From positions 1-64,000 of the forward strand of contig CAXBOO010000001.1 of assembly GCA_963977425.1 (NCBI GenBank): DNA of 64,000 nucleotides, in the 5' to 3' direction. Position 1 is the first letter of the stretch. The number at the start of each line of letters is the position of its first letter. The notes under the pieces were generated by a model. That model was not told where the DNA came from. It did not search any database and was given only the letters and a program-made list of their open reading frames with translations. Of the stretch, positions 56,440 through 64,000 are shown in pieces. The position numbers were made by a program, and so were the translations under genes. The stretch is from CAXBOO01 sp963977425. Lineage in GTDB: Bacteria > Bacteroidota > Bacteroidia > Flavobacteriales_D > Luteibaculaceae.

Positions 56440-56880
56440 ATGTTTCAAGAATTTAAAAAATTCATCAGCCGTGGCAGCATAATTGATTTAGCCATTGGTT
56501 TAATTATGGGTACCTACTTTGGTGCTATTGTAAAATCATTGGTCAACGATATCATAATGCCTCCTATTGGAATGGCATTAAACGGTGTTGATTTCGCAAA
56601 ACTTAAGTTGGTTATACAAGATGCTGTTGAAGCCAACGAAAGCACAGGTATTGCTGCCGTTCCGGAAATTGCCATTACTTATGGTGCATTCATTAGCACC
56701 ATCATTACGTTTATTATTGTTGCCTTTTCTGTATTCTTTGTATTACGCGGCTACAATAAAATGAAGGCTAAAGCTGAAGCTAAAGAGAAAGAAGAGAAAA
56801 CAGTAGCCCCACCTCCAGCACCTACAAAAGAGGAAGCTTTATTGATGGAGATAAGAGATTTACTTAAAGAGAAAGCATAA
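56440..56880 (+). CDS. mscL: Large-conductance mechanosensitive channel
   Basis: A 146-residue channel that opens under membrane tension to release solutes after osmotic downshift. It shows the conserved N-terminal amphipathic helix and first membrane helix (EFKKFISRGSIIDLAIGLIMGT), the NDIIMPPIG segment, a second helix (about 86-108) and a C-terminal charged helix. The normal length is 130-150. Own transcription unit with a strong terminator. Confidence 0.95.
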   Translation: MFQEFKKFISRGSIIDLAIGLIMGTYFGAIVKSLVNDIIMPPIGMALNGVDFAKLKLVIQDAVEANESTGIAAVPEIAITYGAFISTIITFIIVAFSVFFVLRGYNKMKAKAEAKEKEEKTVAPPPAPTKEEALLMEIRDLLKEKA

Positions 56881-56900
56881 TACAATCATACTATTTACTT

Positions 56901-56931
56901 AAAAAGCCGAAGGATATCTTCGGCTTTTTTT
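56901..56931. terminator. Bidirectional terminator between mscL and gpsA
   Basis: Perfect hairpin AAAAAGCCGAAG / CTTCGGCTTTTTT with a 5-base loop, A run and T run on the two sides, between the convergent mscL (ends 56880) and gpsA (ends 56956). Confidence 0.9.
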
Positions 56932-56955
56932 ATACAATAATTTATTTTCAACTAC

Positions 56956-57957
56956 TTACGACAATTTATCTGCTAGTAGTCTAATCTCAATTGCTGGCGA
57001 TATTTTCTCGTACAAAATATTGTAAACGGCTTCTACTATTGGAATATCTACCAAGAATTTTTTATTGATTTCCATTACTGATTTTACAGCATAATACCCT
57101 TCAGCTACCATGTTAAGCTCCACTTGAGCACTTTTTACAGAATACCCCTGTCCTATCATAGAGCCAAAGGTTCTGTTTCGGCTAAATTGCGAGTAGGCGG
57201 TTACCAACAAATCGCCCAAATAGGCCGAACTTTTCACATCGCGGTGCACATTGTTTACTGCATCTACAAAACGCTCAGTTTCGCGAATGGCATTGGCCAT
57301 CAATACGGCTTGAAAATTGTCTCCATAACGCAAACCGTGGCAAATACCTGCTGCTAAAGCATACACGTTTTTGAGGATAGCCGAAAGTTCCGTTCCGAAT
57401 AAATCATCGGACAGATTTGTTTTTACAAATGGGGTTGCAAGCAAATCAGCTGTTTGTTGAGCTATTTCTTGATCGGCACAAGCTACTGTGATGTACGACA
57501 GTTTTTCTAGAGCAACTTCTTCAGCATGGCACGGGCCACAAACAATACCTATGTTGTCGTATGGTGTTTCAAATTCCTTGTGGAAATAACGTGCAGGAAT
57601 TGCATGATATTCAGGTATAATACCTTTTACACACGAAAAGATAATTTTATCTTCCATTCCTTTAGCTCCTACATTTTCGAACGTAGTATGGATGTAGGCC
57701 GATGGTACCGCAACAAAAATGATGTCAGCCAATTCAAGTACTTGCTTCAAGTCATCGTGCACAACAATTTTAGTCTGATCGAAATGAACAGAACTTAAAT
57801 AACGAGGATTTCGCCCTTGTTTTTGAATGCTATCGGCAACGTCTTTAGAACGAATCCACCAATGCAATTCGTCCACATTGTACAAAAGCATTTTAGCAAT
57901 AGCGGTCGCCCAACTACCGGCCCCAATAATGGCCACTTTTGGATTTTGCTTAAGCAT
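56956..57957 (-). CDS. gpsA: NAD(P)-dependent glycerol-3-phosphate dehydrogenase
   Basis: A 333-residue enzyme that reduces dihydroxyacetone phosphate to sn-glycerol 3-phosphate for phospholipid synthesis. The N-terminal nucleotide-binding motif is GAGSWATAIA, with SCVKGI and the catalytic-lysine region ALKNVYALAAG (here SAILKNVYALAAGI). It overlaps the 3' end of lysS by 8 bases and is likely co-transcribed with it. Confidence 0.95.
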   Translation of the reverse strand: MLKQNPKVAIIGAGSWATAIAKMLLYNVDELHWWIRSKDVADSIQKQGRNPRYLSSVHFDQTKIVVHDDLKQVLELADIIFVAVPSAYIHTTFENVGAKGMEDKIIFSCVKGIIPEYHAIPARYFHKEFETPYDNIGIVCGPCHAEEVALEKLSYITVACADQEIAQQTADLLATPFVKTNLSDDLFGTELSAILKNVYALAAGICHGLRYGDNFQAVLMANAIRETERFVDAVNNVHRDVKSSAYLGDLLVTAYSQFSRNRTFGSMIGQGYSVKSAQVELNMVAEGYYAVKSVMEINKKFLVDIPIVEAVYNILYEKISPAIEIRLLADKLS

Positions 57958-59488
57958 CTACTGCCTCCGTTGTGGGTTGCGTGGTATTTTCTGGTTTCAT
58001 TTGTGGGAAGAACAGCACTTCCTGAATAGAACTGTTGTTGGTAAGCAACATCACCAATCTATCGATACCAATTCCCATTCCTGATGTTGGTGGCATTCCA
58101 TATTCTAGCGCACGCAAGAAATCATGATCAATGAACATGGCTTCATCATCGCCTTTCGCTGATAATGCTAACTGTTCTTCAAACCTAGCTCTTTGATCGA
58201 TTGGATCGTTTAGCTCAGAATATGCGTTGGCAACTTCTTTTCCGTTGATCATCAACTCAAAGCGTTCGGTAAGCTCTGGGTTTTCTCTATGACGCTTACA
58301 AAGCGGGCTCATCTCAACTGGGTAATCGGTAATGAATGTAGGTTGAATGTAATTGTGTTCACATTTCTCCCCGAATAATTCATCAATTAATTTTCCTTTT
58401 CCGTAAGATTCATCTACTTCAATATGTAGTTGTTTACACGTTGCTCTAAGCTCATCTTCGTTCATTTTAGATACATCTATACCTGTATGAATTTTAATGG
58501 CTTCTAGAATCGGAACACGAGCAAAAGGTTTTTCGAAATCGATGATGTTTTCGCCAACAGTTGCTTTCAGGTCTCCATTTACATCAAGAGCTACTTTACG
58601 AATCATTTCTTCAGTGAAATTCATCATCCAGTTGTAATCTTTGTAGGCAACATAAATTTCCATTACCGTAAACTCAGGGTTATGGGTTCTGTCCATTCCT
58701 TCGTTTCTGAAATCCTTAGCAAATTCATACACACCTTCAAAACCACCAACAATTAGTCGCTTTAAGTACAATTCATTGGCAATACGCAAGTAAAGTGGAA
58801 TGTCTAAAGCATTGTGATGTGTAGCAAATGGACGCGCTGCAGCTCCACCTGGTATTGGTTGTAGTATTGGTGTTTCCACCTCTACATAATCTTTTGCATT
58901 GAAAAACGAACGCATGCTATTTATCGCCTTACTTCGCTTTAAAAAAGTTTCTTTTACGCCTGGGTTTACTACCAAATCAACATATCGTTGACGGTAACGC
59001 AATTCAGGATTAGTAAAGGCATCAAAAACTTTACCTTCTGCATCGGTTTTAGGTAAAGGCAAAGGTTTAACTGATTTACTTAAAACTTTCAATTCGGTTA
59101 CATGAACCGAAGTCTGTCCAACTTGAGTTTTAAAAACAAAGCCTTTTATTCCGATAAAGTCACCAATATCCAACAGCTTTTTAAATACGTTGTTGTACAT
59201 GGTTTTGTCTTCACCATCACAAATATCGTCTCTTGATACGTAAATCTGAATGCGACCCTCGCTATCAAGCAATTCAGCAAACGATGCTTTGCCCATAATT
59301 CGGCGACTCATCAATCTACCAGCCAAAGAAACCTCTTTGTATTTTTCTGGGTGAGCATCAAAATCGGCCAATATTTCATTGGACTTGTGGCTTACTACAT
59401 ACTCTGCAGCTGGAAAAGGATCAATGCCCAATTCTCTCAACTTTGTTAGACTTTCTCTACGCCCTATTTCTTGCTCGCTAAGTGCCAT
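57950..59488 (-). CDS. lysS: Lysyl-tRNA synthetase, class II
   Basis: A 512-residue synthetase. The N-terminal OB-fold anticodon-binding domain (about 55-150) is followed by the class II catalytic core with motif 2 (FRNEGMDRTHNPEFTVME, quoted in full) and motif 3 (GMGIGIDRLVMLLT). It charges tRNA-Lys. The ATG lies 31 bases from a minus-strand promoter box. A short poorly conserved tail follows motif 3. Confidence 0.96.
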   Translation of the reverse strand: MALSEQEIGRRESLTKLRELGIDPFPAAEYVVSHKSNEILADFDAHPEKYKEVSLAGRLMSRRIMGKASFAELLDSEGRIQIYVSRDDICDGEDKTMYNNVFKKLLDIGDFIGIKGFVFKTQVGQTSVHVTELKVLSKSVKPLPLPKTDAEGKVFDAFTNPELRYRQRYVDLVVNPGVKETFLKRSKAINSMRSFFNAKDYVEVETPILQPIPGGAAARPFATHHNALDIPLYLRIANELYLKRLIVGGFEGVYEFAKDFRNEGMDRTHNPEFTVMEIYVAYKDYNWMMNFTEEMIRKVALDVNGDLKATVGENIIDFEKPFARVPILEAIKIHTGIDVSKMNEDELRATCKQLHIEVDESYGKGKLIDELFGEKCEHNYIQPTFITDYPVEMSPLCKRHRENPELTERFELMINGKEVANAYSELNDPIDQRARFEEQLALSAKGDDEAMFIDHDFLRALEYGMPPTSGMGIGIDRLVMLLTNNSSIQEVLFFPQMKPENTTQPTTEAVDA

Positions 59489-59518
59489 ATATTACGCTTT
59501 TGTAAATGTTTTAAAGCG

Positions 59519-59526
59519 CAAAGATA
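59519..59526 (-). promoter_or_regulatory. lysS: -7 promoter element of lysS
   Basis: On the minus strand TATCTTTG, exact TAnnTTTG, 30 bases before the lysS ATG. A TTG lies 21 bases upstream of it (59550-59548). Confidence 0.6.
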
Positions 59527-59555
59527 TTTATTCGTGAGGGTTAAGCACAATTGAA

Positions 59556-59563
59556 TACTTTTG
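59556..59563 (+). promoter_or_regulatory. -7 promoter element of the isomerase-lipB operon
   Basis: TACTTTTG, exact TAnnTTTG, 25 bases before the ATG at 59589. Divergent from the lysS box 30 bases away. Confidence 0.6.
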
Positions 59564-59588
59564 AAGTTCGTAAAAACAGGAATAAATT

Positions 59589-60575
59589 ATGCAAATGGAT
59601 CAATTAATAGCCGATTTTAGCGATCACTTACGCGAAGCTCTTGCCATCTCAATAACCTTTAGTGTTGAGAACAGTAAAACCTTTGACAATGTTGTTATTA
59701 CTGGCTTAGGTGGTTCTGGTATTGGCGGCAAGATAGTAAGTGATATCATTACTTCTGAAGTCAATATTCCTGTAATTTGCAACAACGATTATACTCTACC
59801 GAATTTTGCCGGAAAAAATACTTTGCTCATTGCGGCATCGTATAGTGGCGGTACTGAAGAAACTTTAGAGGCTTTAGAAGAAGGCTTAAAGAAAGGATGC
59901 ACTTGTGCTATTGTTAGTAGTGGCGGAAAAGCGATCGAAATTGCACAAGAAAAAAACATTCCACATATTGTTATACCTGGTGGTTTCCCGCCTCGAGCTG
60001 CTTTCGGATATAGTTTCGTTCAACTTTTTGCTATTCTGCACGCATTTGGAGTTTGCTCAATAGATAGAGTAGAAGCCATTGACAAAGCGATAGAATTGCT
60101 TGATACGGAAGAAGAAAATATCAAAACCATAGCCAAAGAAGTAGCAGCCAAATTGCACAAAAACCAAGCTGTAATTTATTCTTCTTTCGCTTTTGAAGGG
60201 GTGTCAACTCGTTTTCGTCAACAATTAAATGAAAACAGTAAAATTCTTACTTGGCACCATTGTATTCCAGAAATGAACCACAACGAACTTGTTGGTTGGG
60301 CTGGCGGCGATAGCAACTACGCTGTTGTAAACTTCATGAATCCTGAAGATCACTTTAAAACCAAAGAACGATTCAGAATTTCGAAAGAGATCATTTCTAA
60401 ATACACTCAAAACATTACTGACCTTACACCTAAAGGTGAAAATTTATTGGAGTACTCACTCTATTTCATTCATTTAGGAGATTGGATTTCTTATGAATTA
60501 TCGGTTTTAAACAAAGTCGACCCTGTTGAAGTGAATGTAATTACACACCTAAAAGACGAACTTTCTAAGCTTTGA
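59589..60575 (+). CDS. Bifunctional phosphoglucose/phosphomannose isomerase-like protein
   Basis: A 328-residue sugar-isomerase-fold protein. The first SIS domain holds GLGGSGIGGKIV and SYSGGTEET, and the second the WHHCIPEMNHNELVGW stretch, both characteristic of the bifunctional phosphoglucose/phosphomannose isomerase family, which interconverts aldose and ketose 6-phosphates. Its TGA overlaps the TTG start of lipB. Confidence 0.9.
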   Translation: MQMDQLIADFSDHLREALAISITFSVENSKTFDNVVITGLGGSGIGGKIVSDIITSEVNIPVICNNDYTLPNFAGKNTLLIAASYSGGTEETLEALEEGLKKGCTCAIVSSGGKAIEIAQEKNIPHIVIPGGFPPRAAFGYSFVQLFAILHAFGVCSIDRVEAIDKAIELLDTEEENIKTIAKEVAAKLHKNQAVIYSSFAFEGVSTRFRQQLNENSKILTWHHCIPEMNHNELVGWAGGDSNYAVVNFMNPEDHFKTKERFRISKEIISKYTQNITDLTPKGENLLEYSLYFIHLGDWISYELSVLNKVDPVEVNVITHLKDELSKL

Positions 60576-61279
60576 GAAAAGTAATCGTTAAAGATTTAGG
60601 CCATATTGCCTATAAAGAAGCTTGGGATTATCAAGAAGAGCTCTTTGCCAATATCATTGATCACAAAATGGCCAATAGAGCTCTTGAGAGAGAAGGCAAA
60701 CCTTTGCTCGCTCCTAAAGAAAGCCAATTGCTTTTTTGTGAACACAATCACGTTTACACCCTTGGTAAAAGCGGTGATAGTGCTAATATTTTGTTGACTG
60801 AAGAACAACGAAAAGAAAAAAACATAGAATACTACCCTATAAATCGTGGTGGTGATATTACTTACCATGGACCAGGTCAAATGGTGGTTTACCCATTGTT
60901 GGATTTAGATCAATTTTTTACAGATATCCATAAATACCTTCGCTATTTAGAAGAAGCCATTATTCTAACTATGGCAGAATACGGACTTAAAGGAGAACGT
61001 TTTGAAGGTTATACTGGGGTATGGTTAGACGCTGACAAACCCAAAAAAGCACGGAAAATTTGTGCAATGGGTGTAAAATGCAGCCGATGGGTAACCATGC
61101 ATGGTCTTGCCTTTAATGTCAATACTGACTTACAGTACTTCAATAATATTGTTCCATGTGGTATTACCGATAAGGGCGTAACCTCTATGCAAAAAGAGCT
61201 TGGACATGAATTAGAACTTTCGGAAGTAAAGAAAAAGTTCTTAGTTCATTTCAATAATTTATTTGAGGTAGCAATTTAG
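60572..61279 (+). CDS. lipB: Octanoyl-[acyl-carrier-protein] transferase LipB
   Basis: A 235-residue enzyme that moves octanoate from acyl carrier protein to lipoate-dependent enzymes, first step of lipoate assembly. The RGGDITYHGPGQ motif, the lysine in GVKCSRW and the acyl-accepting cysteine in IVPCGI are visible. The start is TTG (60572), overlapping the upstream TGA; no ATG precedes the conserved N-terminal part. Second gene of the isomerase operon. Confidence 0.95.
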   Translation: MRKVIVKDLGHIAYKEAWDYQEELFANIIDHKMANRALEREGKPLLAPKESQLLFCEHNHVYTLGKSGDSANILLTEEQRKEKNIEYYPINRGGDITYHGPGQMVVYPLLDLDQFFTDIHKYLRYLEEAIILTMAEYGLKGERFEGYTGVWLDADKPKKARKICAMGVKCSRWVTMHGLAFNVNTDLQYFNNIVPCGITDKGVTSMQKELGHELELSEVKKKFLVHFNNLFEVAI

Positions 61280-61317
61280 GTTTACTATAATTCATACATC
61301 TTTGTTACTCTCCTTCA

Positions 61318-61345
61318 ATATTGATTGAAATACCGAAATCAATAT
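61318..61345. repeat. 9-bp inverted repeat after lipB
   Basis: ATATTGATT (61318-61326) and AATCAATAT (61337-61345), perfect arms with a 10-base loop, no T run after it. It may end or stabilise the lipB transcript. The rest of 61280-61449 shows nothing recognisable. Confidence 0.45.
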
Positions 61346-61449
61346 CTATAATGCATCCTTTCAGCAATATTTTAACTTATTTTCTAGGTTTTTCAACCAA
61401 TCTAACAACATCATAACATTTAGGTAATGTATTTGATACCCAGCAAAAA

Positions 61450-61457
61450 TACTTTTG
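61450..61457 (+). promoter_or_regulatory. -7 promoter element of the binding-protein gene
   Basis: TACTTTTG, exact TAnnTTTG, 27 bases before the ATG at 61485. Confidence 0.55.
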
Positions 61458-61484
61458 CATCAATAAGTCAAATATGTTACAATT

Positions 61485-62357
61485 ATGTGTATCCTAAAAC
61501 TAAGAAAATTTACACTTCTGTCATTGATTATGATATCTACAATGACACAATCTTTTGCAAAAGAGCCTATTAATGAAGAAAAACCCGAAAAAAAACTAAT
61601 TACTATAAATTACCTAAATAGGTATCCTTTTTCATATAGTGAAAACTCAAAGGATGTAAAGGGTATAGAGATAGAAATATTAGAATCATTTTCTCAGTGG
61701 GTAAGAAAGAACAAAAACATCGATTTGGATTTCAACTATGTCGGTCATACCTCATTCGATGATTTATACGAAACGGCTAAAAAAGAGAACACCAACAGCA
61801 TATCGGCTGGAACAATTACTATTAAAAAAGAACGATTAGAGGACGTACGTTTTAGCGCACCTTATTTGCGAAATATATCGGTATTGATTTCGAATGGTGA
61901 ACAAGAAACCATGAGTGATTTAGCAATGATGGACAGTCTATTTGCGAACAACAAAGGTTTGGCGTCAAAAAATTCTGTTCATCTTAAACATCTACAAAGT
62001 TTAAAAAACAATCATTTTCCAGATATGATGATTGATATTGTGGCTAGTCAAACGGACATTCCTCAAATGGTGGCAAAAGACAAACATTTGTTTGGATACA
62101 TCGATCTCATTCAATTTTGGCAATTCAAAAAACAAAACCCTGAAAGTTTTATTAAAATACATAGAATAGCGAATGTAAACGAAGAACAATTCGGGTTTGC
62201 TTTCGGAAAAGATAACGAGTTTATAGCTGATCTTTTTGATGAATTTTTCAACGATGGCTTCGGTTTTACAAGCACCAAACAATATCACAATATCCTTGAA
62301 AAATATCTTGGAAAAGAAATTGTTCCTACGGTTGAAATCAATTTTGCAGACATTTAA
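61485..62357 (+). CDS. Periplasmic substrate-binding protein, family 3-like
   Basis: A 290-residue exported protein with a signal peptide (about 1-25, ending FAKE). The mature part resembles family 3 solute-binding proteins (amino-acid type): YLNRYPFSYSE near the start, VKGIEIEILESF, then SAGTITIKKERLEDVRFSAPYL, partly quoted, which is the hallmark around the ligand-binding arginine. No permease or ATPase gene is adjacent; a MarC-family membrane gene follows after 3 bases and a stress protein after that. Ligand not predictable; it might act as a sensor rather than in transport. Confidence 0.82.
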   Translation: MCILKLRKFTLLSLIMISTMTQSFAKEPINEEKPEKKLITINYLNRYPFSYSENSKDVKGIEIEILESFSQWVRKNKNIDLDFNYVGHTSFDDLYETAKKENTNSISAGTITIKKERLEDVRFSAPYLRNISVLISNGEQETMSDLAMMDSLFANNKGLASKNSVHLKHLQSLKNNHFPDMMIDIVASQTDIPQMVAKDKHLFGYIDLIQFWQFKKQNPESFIKIHRIANVNEEQFGFAFGKDNEFIADLFDEFFNDGFGFTSTKQYHNILEKYLGKEIVPTVEINFADI

Positions 62358-62363
62358 TTATTG

Positions 62364-62993
62364 ATGTTAACTGTCATATTCACAACTTTTGCGGGCTTAT
62401 TTTCGGTGGTTAACCCCATCGGAGCTATGCCCGTTTTTTTGGCTTTAACCGAAGGTGAAGAAGTTAAAGCAAAAAGAAAAATCATTCTAAAAAGTGGTTT
62501 AGCACTATTTTCCATTTTAACCATTGCTTACCTTTTCGGTAATTACATCATGTCCTTTTTCGGTATTAGCATTCCAGCAATGCGAATCGCAGGTGGATTG
62601 ATTATTTTGAATTCAGGTTTCGCACTACTTAAAGGGGAGTTTGCAAAAAATCGAGCGATCGACAAAAAAATTAAAAAGGAAGCAAAAACCAAAGACGACA
62701 TTTCTATTACACCATTAGCTATTCCAATGTTGGCTGGTCCTGGCAGTATATCCTACTTAATAGCCCTAAGCAGCAATGCTAACATTACGTTCAACGGACA
62801 CGTGTCGGTAGTCATCGTTATCTTATTGACGGGTATTGCAACTGTGTTAACTTTACTCATGTCGCCATTTGCACTTAAATTTTTAGGTCAAGCAGGATTC
62901 AAAAGTTTATCGCGAATACTCGGTTTTATTGTCATGTCCATTGGAATTCAGTATATTTTAACCGGCATTACAACAGCAAAGCTATTTATGTAA
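62364..62993 (+). CDS. MarC family integral membrane protein
   Basis: A 209-residue protein with six predicted membrane helices and the MarC signatures FSVVNPIGAMPVFLALT near the N-terminus and ITPLAIPMLAGPGSISYLIA around residue 115 (quoted in part). MarC proteins are annotated as neutral-amino-acid (NAAT) transporters, but the function is disputed. I use the ATG at 62364 rather than the TTG one codon earlier. It follows the binding-protein gene by 6 bases and probably shares its transcript. Confidence 0.9.
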   Translation: MLTVIFTTFAGLFSVVNPIGAMPVFLALTEGEEVKAKRKIILKSGLALFSILTIAYLFGNYIMSFFGISIPAMRIAGGLIILNSGFALLKGEFAKNRAIDKKIKKEAKTKDDISITPLAIPMLAGPGSISYLIALSSNANITFNGHVSVVIVILLTGIATVLTLLMSPFALKFLGQAGFKSLSRILGFIVMSIGIQYILTGITTAKLFM

Positions 62994-63027
62994 TGGTTTT
63001 TAACTAATTATGTAGTTGCAAATTACT

Positions 63028-63861
63028 ATGGAAAAGAAAAAATTAATAGTAGCCACCGATTTCAGTCCTGTGGCAGAGAGCGCCATCAATCACGCTTCGC
63101 TTACAGCATCATTTCTTAGTGCTGAAGTGCATTTAGTACACATTATTGAAGATGAATCTGAACGCGATGAAGCTGAATCACGATTGGAACAAGAAAAGAA
63201 AATTGTTTTGGGTGTAGATCACCACATACCAGTTTTCACACACGCTTTGGTGGGCAATATTTACGACACCATACCAACATTTGCAAATGAAATTCACGCC
63301 AACTTTATCTTTATGGGTACACATGGTATGAGTGGAATGCAGTTTATTACAGGATCTAAAGCACTTAAAGTTGTAAAAGAAAGTCGAGTGCCTTTCATCA
63401 TTACACAAGATAAAATTGGCAACAAAGAGGGCTTTAAAAACATCGTAGTGCCAATCACTTTAGATGTACAAACGAAGCAAAAACTTCATTATGCCGTTAA
63501 AATTTCTCGTTATTTCCGCAGTACGCTTCACTTAGTAGCTGCTGGCGAAACAGATGAAGATTTTAGCCGTAAGGTTACATTGAATATGAAGTTTGCTATT
63601 AACTACTTACGTGAAGAGAAAGTAAGCTTTACTACTCAGCACAGTAAAAATATTGGCAACAAATTTTTGCAAGATATCTTAGACGTAGTAAAAGAAAAAG
63701 ATGGTGATCTAATTACCATTATGAACATGTCTGATACAGGTATACTAAATCTATTTGGTTCTCATTTCGAACAAGATTTAATCACCAACGAAAGCAAAAT
63801 TCCAGTTATGCTAATCAATCCGTTTGACGGAACAATGGTTACAACGGCATATTCTGCTTAA
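63028..63861 (+). CDS. Universal stress protein with two USP domains
   Basis: A 277-residue protein made of two tandem USP domains (about 3-140 and 147-277). The first carries the ATP-binding pattern GTHGMSGMQFITGS; the second lacks the glycine motif, so only one half is likely to bind nucleotide. The start is ATG 63028 (MEKKKLIVATDFSP) rather than the TTG 12 bases upstream. It lies 34 bases after marC on the same strand. Confidence 0.9.
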   Translation: MEKKKLIVATDFSPVAESAINHASLTASFLSAEVHLVHIIEDESERDEAESRLEQEKKIVLGVDHHIPVFTHALVGNIYDTIPTFANEIHANFIFMGTHGMSGMQFITGSKALKVVKESRVPFIITQDKIGNKEGFKNIVVPITLDVQTKQKLHYAVKISRYFRSTLHLVAAGETDEDFSRKVTLNMKFAINYLREEKVSFTTQHSKNIGNKFLQDILDVVKEKDGDLITIMNMSDTGILNLFGSHFEQDLITNESKIPVMLINPFDGTMVTTAYSA

Positions 63862-63879
63862 AAAGCATTTCAAATAATT

Positions 63880-64000
63880 TTAAGGATCTTTCCTTTCCAT
63901 TTTCAAAGTGTCTAGCACCTTACGTTTGTTTGGTTCTAGATGCTTTTTTGCATAATCTCGATAGTATTTATGCTGGTTTAAGAAATTTATTTGAACATCA
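63880..64000 (-). CDS. C-terminal end of an unidentified gene (partial)
   Basis: The minus strand is open from the window edge to a TAA at 63880-63882, about 39 codons. The peptide is basic and charged (ending LKMERKDP) and reads like real coding sequence, with a KYYRDYAKKHLE segment. It converges on the USP gene with an 18-base gap. Too short to identify. Confidence 0.55.
   Translation of the reverse strand, partial: DVQINFLNQHKYYRDYAKKHLEPNKRKVLDTLKMERKDP

Overview
The window is a stretch of chromosome from a member of the Bacteroidota, most likely a flavobacterium-like lineage; genus cannot be read from it. Support: several secreted proteins end in type IX secretion (T9SS) sorting domains, a PorZ-type T9SS protein is present, clear Shine-Dalgarno sites are lacking, and many genes are preceded by the Bacteroidota promoter element TAnnTTTG. 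The DNA is AT-rich and densely packed, with many start/stop overlaps. No insertion sequence, phage, CRISPR array or rRNA was seen.

Layout. 1-3081: two tandem secreted M43-type metalloproteases (the first cut by the window edge). 3217-6191: porZ-recO. 6354-6427: tRNA-Ala(GGC) and its terminator. 6659-8662: a three-gene operon of an ethylene-receptor-like membrane domain standing alone, a membrane histidine kinase and a lone receiver; this is the most unusual locus here. 8710-10023: DEAD-box RNA helicase. 10239-12587: T9SS-secreted beta-helix protein between two near-identical terminators. 12672-19512: histidine-utilisation operon hutH-hutU-(lipoprotein)-hutI-hutG, with a divergent LysR gene. 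20470-30595: a carboxypeptidase-regulatory-like secreted protein, then penicillin-binding protein 1C, a small membrane protein and an alpha-2-macroglobulin lipoprotein. 30687-38111: YbjQ-like protein with an overlooked 41-residue membrane protein, a membrane PAS kinase, three small proteins of unknown role, and a large soluble hybrid kinase with receiver and HPt domains.

38499-42870: ileS, a DksA-like regulator and lspA in one operon. 42938-48788: an alpha/beta hydrolase that has lost its serine nucleophile, asd, and a large lamin-tail-repeat surface protein divergent from asd by only 6 bp. 49094-53680: carotenoid operon crtI-crtB-idi-photolyase-crtZ, which couples pigment synthesis with repair of light damage. 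53864-61279: housekeeping genes uvrC, an outer-membrane-like protein, mscL, gpsA, lysS, a sugar-phosphate isomerase and lipB. 61485-63861: an orphan periplasmic binding protein, a MarC-family membrane protein and a tandem universal stress protein; the last bases hold the C-terminal end of an unidentified gene.

How the parts fit: the histidine pathway yields glutamate and formamide/ammonia under probable LysR control; the alpha-2-macroglobulin/PBP1C pair protects and repairs the envelope; three kinases and one free receiver lack any DNA-binding output domain in this window, so their outputs must lie elsewhere or act by protein contact.
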